Assembly (NCBI RefSeq): GCF_018327705.1
Contig: NZ_BNEM01000001.1
Location: forward strand, 1,488,001 to 1,552,000
Length of the DNA stretch: 64,000 nucleotides
From: Catellatospora sp. TT07R-123
GTDB lineage: Bacteria; Actinomycetota; Actinomycetes; Mycobacteriales; Micromonosporaceae
Reading direction: 5' to 3'
Made by a program: the position numbers and the translations under genes. The notes below the pieces were generated by a model. It saw only the letters and a list, made by a program, of their open reading frames with translations. It made no database searches and was not told the origin of the DNA. Positions 25,808 through 33,866 of this stretch are shown piece after piece (position 1 is the first letter of the stretch; every line of letters begins with the position of its first letter).

Positions 25808-26635
25808 ATGAGTTCAACGCAGGCCGGGTTCGGCCCCGATTCCTCTCCGGATCACCGCTACCTGCTCGACAACGCCCGGGTGCAGGCGGGCGAGCGGTTC
25901 ACCTGGCTGGCCGAGCTGTTCGACGGTGTCACGCGCGGGCACGTCGACCGGCTCGGCGTGACGGCAGGCTCGCGCTGCTGGGAGGTCGGCGCCGGTGGCC
26001 CCAGCGTTCCCACGGCGCTCGCCGGGGCGGTGGGACCGACCGGCTATGTGCTGGCCACGGACATCAATCCGTCCTGGCTGGACCCGCACGGCGGCTACGA
26101 GGTGCTCCGGCACGACGTCGTGGCGGACCCGCCGCCGCAGCCGGGCACGTTCGACCTGGTGCACGCCCGGCTCGTGCTCGTTCACCTGCCCGACCGTGCC
26201 AGGGCGCTGGCGACGATGGTGGCGGCGCTGCGGCCCGGCGGCTGGCTGCTGATCGAGGACGCCGACACCGAGTTGCAGCCGCTGGCCTGCCTCGACGAGG
26301 TCGGCCCGGCGCAGCAGCGCGCCAACCGGATGCGGCGCGCCGTCCGCGAGTTGATGACCCGCCGCGGCGCCGACCTGCGCTTCGGCCGTACGCTGCCCCG
26401 GGTGTTGCGGGCGGCGGGCCTGGTCGACGTCGCGGCAGCCGGCTGCTTCCCGTTCGGCGGGGTGGCCTGCGACCGGCTGGAGGCGGCGACGGTGCGCATG
26501 GTCCGCGCCGAGTTGCTCGCCGCAGGGCTGGCCGACGACGCCGAGATCGACGCGCACCTGGCCGCCGTCGACGCGGGCGAACTCGACCTCACCCTCGCAC
26601 CGCTGATCTCGGCGTGGGGACGCCGTCCGGGCTGA
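25808..26635 (+). CDS. SAM-dependent methyltransferase (class I)
   Basis: A 275-residue methyltransferase. The SAM-binding loop is CWEVGAGGPSVP, acidic strand 2 ends in VLATDINP, and the motif-III region is FDLVHARLVLVHLPDRARAL with LRPGGWLLIEDAD. The C-terminal half probably forms the substrate lid. It resembles actinobacterial methyltransferases of secondary metabolism, but nothing nearby identifies a substrate. GTGAGGA precedes the ATG at 25808. Confidence 0.82.
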   Translation: MSSTQAGFGPDSSPDHRYLLDNARVQAGERFTWLAELFDGVTRGHVDRLGVTAGSRCWEVGAGGPSVPTALAGAVGPTGYVLATDINPSWLDPHGGYEVLRHDVVADPPPQPGTFDLVHARLVLVHLPDRARALATMVAALRPGGWLLIEDADTELQPLACLDEVGPAQQRANRMRRAVRELMTRRGADLRFGRTLPRVLRAAGLVDVAAAGCFPFGGVACDRLEAATVRMVRAELLAAGLADDAEIDAHLAAVDAGELDLTLAPLISAWGRRPG

Positions 26636-26748
26636 CCAGCCGGTCTGAGGTTGCGCTGGCCCCCGGGTCCGCGGGCTCGAATTTCTGCGGTATCGGGTAA
26701 CCGCCACGGGTTGATGACAGCGCGGTCCCGCCCGGCTACGTTCTGCGG

Positions 26749-27903
26749 ATGCGCTGGCGGCGAATAGGCGATGTCATCGTGGTGTCGTGGCTGCTGGTGG
26801 CCGCATTGTTCCTCGCCGCGAACTGGCCGGACGACGGCGGCCACTGGCAGCGGCTCGACGCCTTCGGCATCGTGCTGATCGTCGCGTACGTCGCGCCGCT
26901 GTACGTGCGCGCCTCCGCCCCGGTCGCCGCGCTGGCGACCAGCCTCGCCGCCTCCACCGTCTACCTGGCCATCGGCTACTACCACTCCGTCGTCACGTTC
27001 ACGCTGGCCCTGGCCGTGTTCACCGTCGCCGAGCTGCGCCCGCGCCGCCTGTCCGTGCCGGGAGCGCTGCTGGCCATGGCGCTGCTCGTCTACGCGCAGC
27101 ATCTGGTCGCGAATGAGAAACGGCTGGTCGGTGCCCTGGTCGCGGTGTTCATGGTGCTGGTGGGGTGGGTGTTCGGCGACAACGCCAACCGGCTGTCCGA
27201 ACGTAGTCGCCAGCTCGCCGACCTGACCGCCCGGCTGCGGCGCGAGCAGCAGGAGCGGGCGCACCAGGCGGTGTCGCACGAGCAGGGGCGCATCGCCCGC
27301 GAGCTGCACGACGTCGTCGCCCACCACATGTCGGTGATCTCGGTGCAGGCCGGGCTCGGCCGGTATGTCCTGGAGACCGACCCGGGCACCGCCCGCCGGT
27401 CGCTGGAGGTCATCGCGGAGACGGCGCACGAGGCGCTGAGCGAGATGCGCCGGATGCTGGCCGTGCTGCGGGTGTCCACGCAGGACACCCCGTTCGACGC
27501 CGCGCCGGGCCTGGACCGGCTGCCGCAGATGCTGGAACGGGTGCGCGCGGCGGGCGCGGCGGTGGAGCTGGTCGTCGAGGGCGAGCAGCTGCCGCTGCCG
27601 CCGGGCCTGGGCCTGTGCGTGTACCGGGTGATCCAGGAGTCGCTGACCAACGTGCTCAAGCACGCCGACCCGCCGGAGGCGACGGTGACCGTACGGTGGG
27701 CGCCGTCGCGGCTGACGGTGCTGGTCGCCGACGACGGGCGGCGGCCGCCTGCGCCGTCCGAACCGGATACGGTTCAGCACGGCCTGATCGGTATGCGCGA
27801 GCGGGCCCGGATCTACGGCGGCACGCTGTCGGCCGGTCCGCGCCCCGAGGGGGGTTTCCTGGTGTCGCTTTCTCTGCCGTTGCGGGAGCGTGATGATGAT
27901 TGA
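26749..27903 (+). CDS. Membrane sensor histidine kinase, NarL/DesK type
   Basis: A 384-residue kinase. Four or five membrane segments (about residues 9-140) form a short sensor without a large extracellular domain. The HisKA_3 dimerisation helix has RIARELHDVVAHHMSV with phospho-acceptor H187, and the ATPase domain has VIQESLTNVLKHA as N-box. The G1 region is DDGRRPP, lacking the usual DNGxG, though GLIGMRERA follows. It overlaps the response-regulator gene by eight bases, marking a two-component pair. The signal is unknown. Confidence 0.9.
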   Translation: MRWRRIGDVIVVSWLLVAALFLAANWPDDGGHWQRLDAFGIVLIVAYVAPLYVRASAPVAALATSLAASTVYLAIGYYHSVVTFTLALAVFTVAELRPRRLSVPGALLAMALLVYAQHLVANEKRLVGALVAVFMVLVGWVFGDNANRLSERSRQLADLTARLRREQQERAHQAVSHEQGRIARELHDVVAHHMSVISVQAGLGRYVLETDPGTARRSLEVIAETAHEALSEMRRMLAVLRVSTQDTPFDAAPGLDRLPQMLERVRAAGAAVELVVEGEQLPLPPGLGLCVYRVIQESLTNVLKHADPPEATVTVRWAPSRLTVLVADDGRRPPAPSEPDTVQHGLIGMRERARIYGGTLSAGPRPEGGFLVSLSLPLRERDDD

Positions 27904-28564
27904 CGTGCTGGTCGTCGACGACCAGGTGCTGATCCGGGCAGGCCTGGTCGCCATGATCAAGGCGACGCCGGGGCTGTCTGCCGTCGGCGAGGCCGCCAGC
28001 GGCGAGGAGGCCGTGGCCCTGGCCGCGAGCCTGCGGCCCGACGTGATCCTGATGGACATCCGCATGCCGGGTATGAGCGGCATAGCCGCGACCGAGCAGA
28101 TCCTGGGCGACGCCGAGGGCGAGCCGCCGAAGGTGCTCATCCTGACCACCTTCGACCTCGACGAGTACGTGTACGCCGCGCTGCGTGCCGGGGCCAGCGG
28201 GTTCCTGCTCAAGGACACCAGTCCGGAGCGGCTGTTCGCGGCGATCACGGCGATCGCGGGCGGAGACATGCTGTTCACCCCTTCGGTGGTGCGGCGGCTG
28301 ATCGAGGCGCACGTCGTCTCGTCGGCGGCGGGCACGGTCGCGCCGGATCTGGCCGTGCTCACCAGCCGGGAGCTGGACGTGCTGCGGCTGGTGGCGCGCG
28401 GGCTGTCCAACGCCGAGATCGCGGGCGAGCTGTTCCTCAGCGAGGCCACGGTCAAGACGCACCTGAACCGGCTCATGTCGAAGCTGTCGCTGTCCAGCCG
28501 CGCGCAGGCGGTGGTGGTGGCGTACGAGACGGGCCTGGTGACGCCAGGTGGCCCCCGGTCGTGA
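27896..28564 (+). CDS. NarL/LuxR-family response regulator
   Basis: A 222-residue regulator. The receiver domain has acidic D8-D9, phospho-acceptor D54 in ILMDIRMPG, and K in LLKDTSPE. The C-terminal LuxR-type HTH reads LTSRELDVLRLVARGLSNAEIAGELFLSEATVKTHLNRLM. The ATG at 27896 is favoured by GGGAG at 27884-27888; GTG 27890 and ATG 27893 are in frame. Coupled to the kinase gene. The neighbouring genes do not show which operon it controls. Confidence 0.9.
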   Translation: MIDVLVVDDQVLIRAGLVAMIKATPGLSAVGEAASGEEAVALAASLRPDVILMDIRMPGMSGIAATEQILGDAEGEPPKVLILTTFDLDEYVYAALRAGASGFLLKDTSPERLFAAITAIAGGDMLFTPSVVRRLIEAHVVSSAAGTVAPDLAVLTSRELDVLRLVARGLSNAEIAGELFLSEATVKTHLNRLMSKLSLSSRAQAVVVAYETGLVTPGGPRS

Positions 28565-28570
28565 CCCGTC

Positions 28571-28618
28571 GCCTACCGCGCTGGTTGTAGTCCGCCTACC
28601 GCGCTGGTTGTAGGCGGA
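28571..28618. terminator. Terminator built on a duplicated 20-base unit
   Basis: GCCTACCGCGCTGGTTGTAG occurs at 28571-28590 and again at 28594-28613. The second copy completes a perfect 9-base stem, TCCGCCTAC (28591-28599) with GTAGGCGGA (28610-28618). It starts seven bases after the response-regulator stop. Confidence 0.6.
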
Positions 28619-28676
28619 CACCCTTCCTGAGAACAATGCGCGGACGGTTGCGGCCTGACAGGATGGAGCCCTGCCG

Positions 28677-28826
28677 TCACCAGTGGTGGCGGCGATCGGG
28701 GGCGTGCGGGCACCCGGTCAGCCCGAACCGCAGCCCCGCTGCGGGCGGCGGCACGGACCGACCGGTGCCCGCACGAACACCCATCAGCTCGCCCTCGCCG
28801 CCGCGCAGCAGCAGTCCGTCGGTCAT
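28677..28826 (-). CDS. Possible small protein of 49 residues
   Basis: ATG at 28826 is preceded by GAGGAAGGG at about eight bases, a good ribosome binding site in an otherwise gene-free region. The product begins MTDGLLLRGGEGELMG and ends PHAPDRRHHW, with one Cys and a His/Arg-rich tail. No family recognised, no signal peptide. It may be chance in GC-rich DNA. Confidence 0.25.
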   Translation of the reverse strand: MTDGLLLRGGEGELMGVRAGTGRSVPPPAAGLRFGLTGCPHAPDRRHHW

Positions 28827-29220
28827 CGGCAGTCCCTTCCTCGTCATACGGGCCGCAGGACGCTTTGTCGCGGCCCGCGCCGCCGCCCGGTCGCGGCGCG
28901 GGCCGATAGGACGCGGGCCGGGGTGGACAGCCGACGGCCACCCAGACCCGCCGTCCACGGCCGGCGATCCAGAGCCTCCGGCGGCGGACGGCGGGCTGCC
29001 CCATGGGTACGGCCGACGTACGCGACCACCCCGGACGGCGCGGCGAGCGGTGCCGCTCCGGACTGCGCGGGAGCATGCGCGGACCAACCCGCGCACGCCC
29101 CCGCTTTCCCCTCGTCCAGCCCACCCTAGAACCGCCCCGGCGCAGCTCACATCTACCGGCGGATTGACCCCCACCTACACCCCAGGTTGCATCCGTCCCC
29201 AATGGATGGAGGTGGCTGAA

Positions 29221-29279
29221 GTTTCGGGGAAACTGCACGAATTCGGGGCAAGATTCCAGCACTTTCCCCGAAACTGCAC
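29221..29279. repeat. Palindromic intergenic element, family B copy 1
   Basis: GTTTCGGGGAAACTGCACGA at the left pairs with the TTTCCCCGAAAC segment at the right, ending GCAC at 29279, around a loop that ends in CAAG. The same arms and loop ending occur at 33710-33773. It lies 25 bases past the stop of the MarR gene on the minus strand. Confidence 0.7.
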
Positions 29280-29303
29280 CTCACCGCCCAGGCGGCGGAC
29301 GGG

Positions 29304-29744
29304 TCAGGGCTCGGGGTCGGTGAGGATGCGGCGGAGCAGGGACTTCAGGGTGGCGCGCTCGGCGGAGTCGAGGCCGGTCAGGATCTCCTCGGCGGCCACC
29401 TGGGCCACCGCGATGCCGTCGGCCAGCACCTGGCGCCCGGCCGGGGTCAGCTCGACGGCGTACGCGCGGCGGTCGCCCTCGGCGGGGCGGCGGCGGGCGT
29501 AGCCGAGGCGCTCCAGCTCGTCGACGATGCGCACCATGGCCGACTTGTCGCTGCCCAGCTCGTCGATGAGGCGGCGCTGGCTGATCGGCCCGAGCCGGTC
29601 GACGGTGAGCAGCACGCCGAAGTGCGGCGGCTCGACGCCCAGCGGCTGGAGCGCCTGCCCGAACACGCGCGAGGCCCGCCGATGCGCCCGGCGCAGCAGC
29701 ATCCCGACGATGTAGTCGGCGGGATCCCCGATGGGCGTGGTCAC
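29304..29744 (-). CDS. MarR-family regulator divergent from the multicopper oxidase operon
   Basis: A 146-residue MarR protein. GVLLTVDRLGPISQRRLIDELGSDKSAMVRIVDELERLGYARR forms the winged helix, with wing AEGDRRAYAVELTPAG. It is divergent from the small membrane protein and multicopper oxidase genes, across 100 bases that hold an AT-rich palindrome. It probably represses that operon and itself. The ligand may be a redox-active or phenolic compound; this is inferred from the oxidase. Confidence 0.87.
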   Translation of the reverse strand: MTTPIGDPADYIVGMLLRRAHRRASRVFGQALQPLGVEPPHFGVLLTVDRLGPISQRRLIDELGSDKSAMVRIVDELERLGYARRRPAEGDRRAYAVELTPAGRQVLADGIAVAQVAAEEILTGLDSAERATLKSLLRRILTDPEP

Positions 29745-29793
29745 GGAGGCCTACTATAGTCGGCGCCGAACAGTTTCAAACGAGATTATCTCT

Positions 29794-29810
29794 TAAGGGA
29801 TTAACCCTTA
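29794..29810. promoter_or_regulatory. Probable MarR operator
   Basis: TAAGGG-ATTAA-CCCTTA, a perfect six-base inverted repeat around five bases, inside an unusually AT-rich 50-base block between divergent starts. Its position fits autoregulation and control of the oxidase operon. Confidence 0.5.
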
Positions 29811-29844
29811 GGGGAGCCGCTCCCTCACCCCTCAGGAGCCCTAA

Positions 29845-30267
29845 GTGCCCCCGCGCTGGCCCGTGTGGCCGTACCGGCTGCTCATCTCCCTCACCGCCGT
29901 CCTGCTGCTGCTCCAGGCGGTGCTGGCCGGGCAGTTCCTGTCCGGCATCTACGCCTCCCTGGCCGCCCATGCCGCCAACGCCACGTTCGCCGGGTTCGCG
30001 TTGCTCGCCGCCGCGTTCGCCGCGATCCTGCTGCGCTGGCCCGGCCGCGGCCCGTGGTGGCCGATGCTCGCGACGGCCGGCCTGTTCCTGCTCACCGGAC
30101 TCCAGATCGGCATGGGGTACGCCCGCCTGCTCGCGGTGCACATCCCGCTCGGCGTGTCGGTGATCCTGCTCGCGGCCTTCCTGACCGTCTGGAGCTGGCG
30201 CTACCGGCCCGCCCGCGCGGCGGCACCGGGGGCACCCGTCCGGCAGGAAGCGCAGGTCGCGGCATGA
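29845..30267 (+). CDS. Four-helix membrane protein (DUF6220-like)
   Basis: A 140-residue integral membrane protein with four hydrophobic helices. Histidines at helix positions (LAAHAANATF and LAVHIPLGVS) could bind haem, as in small b-type cytochromes; that is a guess. GTG start with AGGAG upstream. Its stop overlaps the oxidase start (ATGA), so it may serve as an electron-transfer or membrane partner of the exported multicopper oxidase. Confidence 0.75.
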   Translation: MPPRWPVWPYRLLISLTAVLLLLQAVLAGQFLSGIYASLAAHAANATFAGFALLAAAFAAILLRWPGRGPWWPMLATAGLFLLTGLQIGMGYARLLAVHIPLGVSVILLAAFLTVWSWRYRPARAAAPGAPVRQEAQVAA

Positions 30268-31832
30268 GCGGGCACACCCGGCGCCGGGTGCTGGGCGCCG
30301 TCGGCGTGACCGGCGCGGCCGCCGCGATCGGGGTGCCGTGGCTGGCCGGGATGAGCGGGGCCAGCTCCACCGGCGTGCAGCTGCGCAGCGAGGCGGCGCT
30401 GCCCGAGCCGTACACGATGGCTCTGCCGCGACCCGCGCAGCTCGCGCCGACCCGCAGCGACGCCACCACCGACTACTACGAGATCACCCAGCGCGCCGCG
30501 AAGGTGCGCATCCTGCCCGGCCTCGACACCACCGTCTGGGGCTACCAGGGCACCTTCCCCGGGCCCACGATCCGGTCGCGGCGCGGCCGCACCACCGTGG
30601 TGCGCCACCGCAACGAGCTGCCCGTGCCCACAGTCGTGCACCTGCACGGCGGCCGCACCCCGGCCCAGCACGACGGGTACCCGATCGACCTGGTCATGCC
30701 CGCGGACGGCAGCCTGCCGCACCCGCACGGCGACCACGCCGGCGACATCCGCCACGGCGAACGCGACTACATCTATCCGATGGACCAGCGGGCCGCGACG
30801 CTGTGGTACCACGACCACCGGATGGACTTCACCGGCCCGGCGGTCTGGCGCGGCCTGGCCGGGTTCCACCTGCACACCGACGACGAGGAGCAGGCCCTGC
30901 CGCTGCCCACCGGCGACCGGGACCTGCCGCTGCTGCTGGCCGACCGGGCCTTCGCCGCCGACGGCTCGTTCGCCTACCCGAGCCTCGATCCGACCCTGCT
31001 GGCCGAGCCCGGCGTCAGCGGCGACCACGTCGCCGGGGTGCTCGGGGACGTGATCCTGGTCAACGGGGCGCCCTGGCCGCAGGCCGAGGTGCCCGGGGCG
31101 CGCCACCGGCTGCGGCTGCTCAACGGCGCCAACGCGCGCCGGTTCCGGCTCGCCCTGCACCCGGCGCCGCCCGGCGGCGACGCCTTCGTGCAGATCGGCA
31201 CCGATCAGGGCCTGCTGGCCGAACCCGTGGCCCACGACGCGATCGAGCTGGCGCCGGGGCAGCGCTTCGACGTCGTCGTCGACTTCGCCCGGTATCCGGC
31301 CGGGACCCTGGTCGAGCTCGTCAACGAGTTCGGCGGCGGCCGCACCGGGCAGGTCATGCGGTTCCGGGTCGGCGCGCGGGCCGAGGACCCGAGCTCGGTC
31401 CCGGCGACGCTGAGCCAGATCACGCCGCTGCGCGCCGCCGACGCGGTGGTCACCCGGACCATGCGGTTCGGGGCGGGCAACGTCGAGAACAGCGTCGGCC
31501 ACCACGTCGCGGGCTGGAAGATCAACGGGCTGGGGTTCAGCCCCGGCGCCGTCCACGCGGCGCCGAAGCTGGGCACCGTCGAGGTGTGGCAGCTGGTCTC
31601 CGACCTGCACCACCCGGTGCACCTGCACCTGGCCCCGTTCCAGGTGCTGCGCCGGGGCGGCGGCGGGCCGGGGCCATACGACCTGGGCTGGAAGGACACC
31701 GTCGACCTGCGCCCGGCGGAGCTGGTCGAGATCGCGGCCCGCTTCGACGGCTACCCCGGCCGGTACGTCTTCCACTGCCACAACCTCGAACACGAGGACA
31801 TGGCCATGATGGGCAACATGGTCGTCTCCTGA
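30264..31832 (+). CDS. Exported multicopper oxidase (CotA/bilirubin-oxidase type)
   Basis: A 522-residue three-cupredoxin oxidase. The N-terminus has a Tat-like signal (HTRRRVLGAVGVTGAAAA). All copper motifs are present: H126-L-H128, H183-D-H185, HHPVHLHL (H450, H453, H455), and H504-C505-H506 with H510 and M515 as T1 axial ligand. It would oxidise phenols, bilirubin-like pigments or metal ions with reduction of oxygen to water outside the cell. Coupled to the four-helix membrane protein; MarR-controlled by context. A strand between the T1 and T2 motifs resembles spore-coat CotA more than copper-resistance CopA. Confidence 0.92.
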   Translation: MSGHTRRRVLGAVGVTGAAAAIGVPWLAGMSGASSTGVQLRSEAALPEPYTMALPRPAQLAPTRSDATTDYYEITQRAAKVRILPGLDTTVWGYQGTFPGPTIRSRRGRTTVVRHRNELPVPTVVHLHGGRTPAQHDGYPIDLVMPADGSLPHPHGDHAGDIRHGERDYIYPMDQRAATLWYHDHRMDFTGPAVWRGLAGFHLHTDDEEQALPLPTGDRDLPLLLADRAFAADGSFAYPSLDPTLLAEPGVSGDHVAGVLGDVILVNGAPWPQAEVPGARHRLRLLNGANARRFRLALHPAPPGGDAFVQIGTDQGLLAEPVAHDAIELAPGQRFDVVVDFARYPAGTLVELVNEFGGGRTGQVMRFRVGARAEDPSSVPATLSQITPLRAADAVVTRTMRFGAGNVENSVGHHVAGWKINGLGFSPGAVHAAPKLGTVEVWQLVSDLHHPVHLHLAPFQVLRRGGGGPGPYDLGWKDTVDLRPAELVEIAARFDGYPGRYVFHCHNLEHEDMAMMGNMVVS

Positions 31833-31862
31833 CCGGGACCGGCGCTGCCTTACGCTGCCGCG

Positions 31863-32516
31863 ATGAACGTATACGACATCGCGGCAGCGCTCCCGCCGGT
31901 CGACGTGCTGCGCCGCCACTGCCTGGCCCTGGCCGCGCTGGACGCCGTCGTGGCAGATGGCGAACGTTTCACCTTCGCTCAGTCCGACGGCGAGACCACG
32001 GCGCGGATGGACGACGGCTGCGGCGACGAGTACGACATCGTGTTCTCGTCCGCAGGCGTGTTCATCCGGGGCGTCTATCACGAGTCGTCGATGTCGGCGT
32101 ACCACCAGGCCACCTGGCCCGGCCTGCTCGACGGGCTCCCCACGGCGTTCGTCCCGTACCTGCTCGACCCGCGTTTCCACTCCGGGACGAAGTCCTTCGT
32201 GGCGACGTTCGTGTTGTGGCGCCTCGACGGCGCGGACCGCTGGTCGGCAGGCCGAGACATCGACCTCTCACCCGCCGAGGACGACGAGGAGGGAGCTGAC
32301 GGCTCGTGGCTGCTGCGCCCGGTCTGCGACGGCGTCACCGACTGGTACCTCGACCTGGCCCAGACGGTGTACGACGCCGATCCGGACCGCGCCGCCGTCG
32401 AATGCGTGGTGGAGCTGTGCCCCCTCACGGAAACGATGGTGCGTGCACTCAACCCGGCCGTCGGGCTGGCCGAGGTCGGTGCTGCGCTTGCGCGACTCGG
32501 CTACCCGGGTCACTGA
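31863..32516 (+). CDS. Hypothetical acidic soluble protein
   Basis: A 217-residue, strongly acidic protein with no signal peptide. Recognisable segments are FTFAQSDGETTARMDDGCGDEYDIVFSS, GVYHESSMSAYHQ and LCPLTETMVRALNP; two halves alternate beta strands and an acidic loop (SPAEDDEEGADG). No family recognised. It follows the oxidase by 30 bases, and its stop overlaps by seven bases the stop of the convergent LtrA gene. The tight packing supports it as real. Confidence 0.7.
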   Translation: MNVYDIAAALPPVDVLRRHCLALAALDAVVADGERFTFAQSDGETTARMDDGCGDEYDIVFSSAGVFIRGVYHESSMSAYHQATWPGLLDGLPTAFVPYLLDPRFHSGTKSFVATFVLWRLDGADRWSAGRDIDLSPAEDDEEGADGSWLLRPVCDGVTDWYLDLAQTVYDADPDRAAVECVVELCPLTETMVRALNPAVGLAEVGAALARLGYPGH

Positions 32517-33667
32517 GCGGGCACGGCCTTCCCCTCGGTGAGCTTCGACATGGCGAACAGCGCCAGCACGACCGCTGCGGCCGTGAGGGTCGCGGCCCAG
32601 GCGGGCAGCAGTAGACCTGCCGGGACCAGCACCGCGGCCGGCAGCAGCAGGCTGGCCGGAAGCCAGCGCAGCAGCGACCGCCACGACTCGCCCAGCCGCT
32701 GGGCGATGGCGCCGGTGACCGCGTAGTAGCCCACGATGCCGCCGACCAGCCCGGCCATGCTGCCCGACGGCAGGTGATGGTCGGGCTCGGCGACCGCCGT
32801 ACCCAGCGCCGCCGCGAGCACGGTGATCGCACTGACCAGCAAAAACGGCAGATACAGCACCGCCTCGCGCATGTTGGCACGCGCCCCCAGCGCCTGCGCC
32901 CGCGCGAAGCCGCGCTCCGCGCTCGGGGTGCTCCAGCGGAAGAAGGTGATCGCCAGCAACGCCACCACGACGAAGGCGCCGAGGGCCGCGGCCGCCGCCG
33001 GGCCGCTGAGGTGTTCGGCGAGCCCGGTGACGACGGCGAACACGCTCTCACCGAACACGATCACGATGAACAGGCCGACCCGCTCGATCAGGTGATCGAC
33101 CGACAGCAGGCGGTACATCAGCTGTGACTGGGCGGTGCCGAAACTCAGCAGCGCGACCTCCAGCGCGACGGCCAGGCCCCACAGCGCGAACCGCCCCGGA
33201 CCGTCCGCGAACGCCGACACCGCCCAGATCGCGGCCGGCACCAGGCAGTACACGATCGGGCGCCAGGCCGGGAACTCCCAGCGGGACCGGCCGACCTGCG
33301 GCCACCACAGCGCGAACACGGCGACCCGCACCCAGGCCGCGCCGAGCGCGAAGACCCACGCCCGCGCGCCCAGCCCCTCCGGCGCGGCGGCCGCCATCAG
33401 CCCCAGACCGGGCATGGCCGCGACCAGCACCGTCCGGTTCCAGCCGGTGTCGGAGCCGAACAGGTTGACCGAGAGGGTGAGGTTGACCCAGGCCCACCAG
33501 GCCGGGAAGAACAGCACCAGGAAGGTGCCGAGGTCGCGCCAGCCGGGATCGCCGTGCAGGCCGTGGGCCAGCACCGCGACGGTCACCACGAAGACCAGGT
33601 CGAAGAAGAGCTCGAACCAGTCGGCTCGGCGCAGTTCCGGGGAGGGGTCCGTCACGCCCGAAACCAT
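32510..33667 (-). CDS. Low-temperature-requirement A (LtrA) family membrane protein
   Basis: A 385-residue protein with about ten membrane segments and the LtrA opening RRADWFELFFDLVFVVTVAVLAHGL. Another family feature is RVGLFIVIVFGES. The start at 33667 (MVSGVTDPS) is preferred; the longer frame runs into a palindromic element. LtrA was named from a Listeria cold-growth mutant, but no biochemical function is established. It is convergent with and overlaps the acidic hypothetical gene. Confidence 0.87.
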   Translation of the reverse strand: MVSGVTDPSPELRRADWFELFFDLVFVVTVAVLAHGLHGDPGWRDLGTFLVLFFPAWWAWVNLTLSVNLFGSDTGWNRTVLVAAMPGLGLMAAAAPEGLGARAWVFALGAAWVRVAVFALWWPQVGRSRWEFPAWRPIVYCLVPAAIWAVSAFADGPGRFALWGLAVALEVALLSFGTAQSQLMYRLLSVDHLIERVGLFIVIVFGESVFAVVTGLAEHLSGPAAAAALGAFVVVALLAITFFRWSTPSAERGFARAQALGARANMREAVLYLPFLLVSAITVLAAALGTAVAEPDHHLPSGSMAGLVGGIVGYYAVTGAIAQRLGESWRSLLRWLPASLLLPAAVLVPAGLLLPAWAATLTAAAVVLALFAMSKLTEGKAVPAQ

Positions 33668-33709
33668 ACTCACCAGCGGTGTCCCGGCGGATCCACCGTC
33701 CTGATCAGA

Positions 33710-33773
33710 GTGCAGTTTCGGGGAAACTGCACGAATGCCGCCCAAGATTCGTGCACTTTCCCCGAAACTGCAC
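33710..33773. repeat. Palindromic intergenic element, family B copy 2
   Basis: A left arm of 27 bases from GTGCAGTTTCGGGGAAACTG pairs with a right arm ending at 33773, with two mismatches, around the loop GCCGCCCAAG. It is the same element as at 29221-29279. It lies between the 5' end of ltrA and the 3' end of the secreted glycosidase gene. Confidence 0.75.
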
Positions 33774-33817
33774 GAACGCACAGACGCGGACGCAGGCGCG
33801 GCGGCGCGGACGGGGGA

Positions 33818-33850
33818 AGGCCCGGCCGGGGATCGGTCCCGGCCGGGCCT
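33818..33850 (-). terminator. Terminator of the GH26-like gene
   Basis: AGGCCCGGCCGGG (33818-33830) and its exact complement (33838-33850) form a 13-bp stem with a 7-base loop, 16 bases downstream of the glycosidase stop on the minus strand. Confidence 0.75.
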
Positions 33851-33866
33851 CAGGGTCGTGCTCGGA

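Larger units (their letters stand above)
28619..29303. other. Long intergenic stretch without a convincing gene
   Basis: Roughly 680 bases separate the two-component operon from the MarR gene. Frames on both strands are open only because of base composition; their products are Arg/Pro-rich with no domain. Apart from one weak small frame at 28677-28826 (minus) and a palindromic element at 29221-29279, I see no structure. Confidence 0.5.

Noticed and set aside
28571-28613. Direct repeat that might suggest a CRISPR fragment
   Set aside because: Only two copies of 20 bases with a 3-base gap, and the sequence forms a terminator; no spacers or cas genes.
28636-29502. 288-codon plus-strand frame
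   Set aside because: Low-complexity Ser/Pro/Arg composition, crosses a palindrome and the MarR gene, no ribosome binding site.
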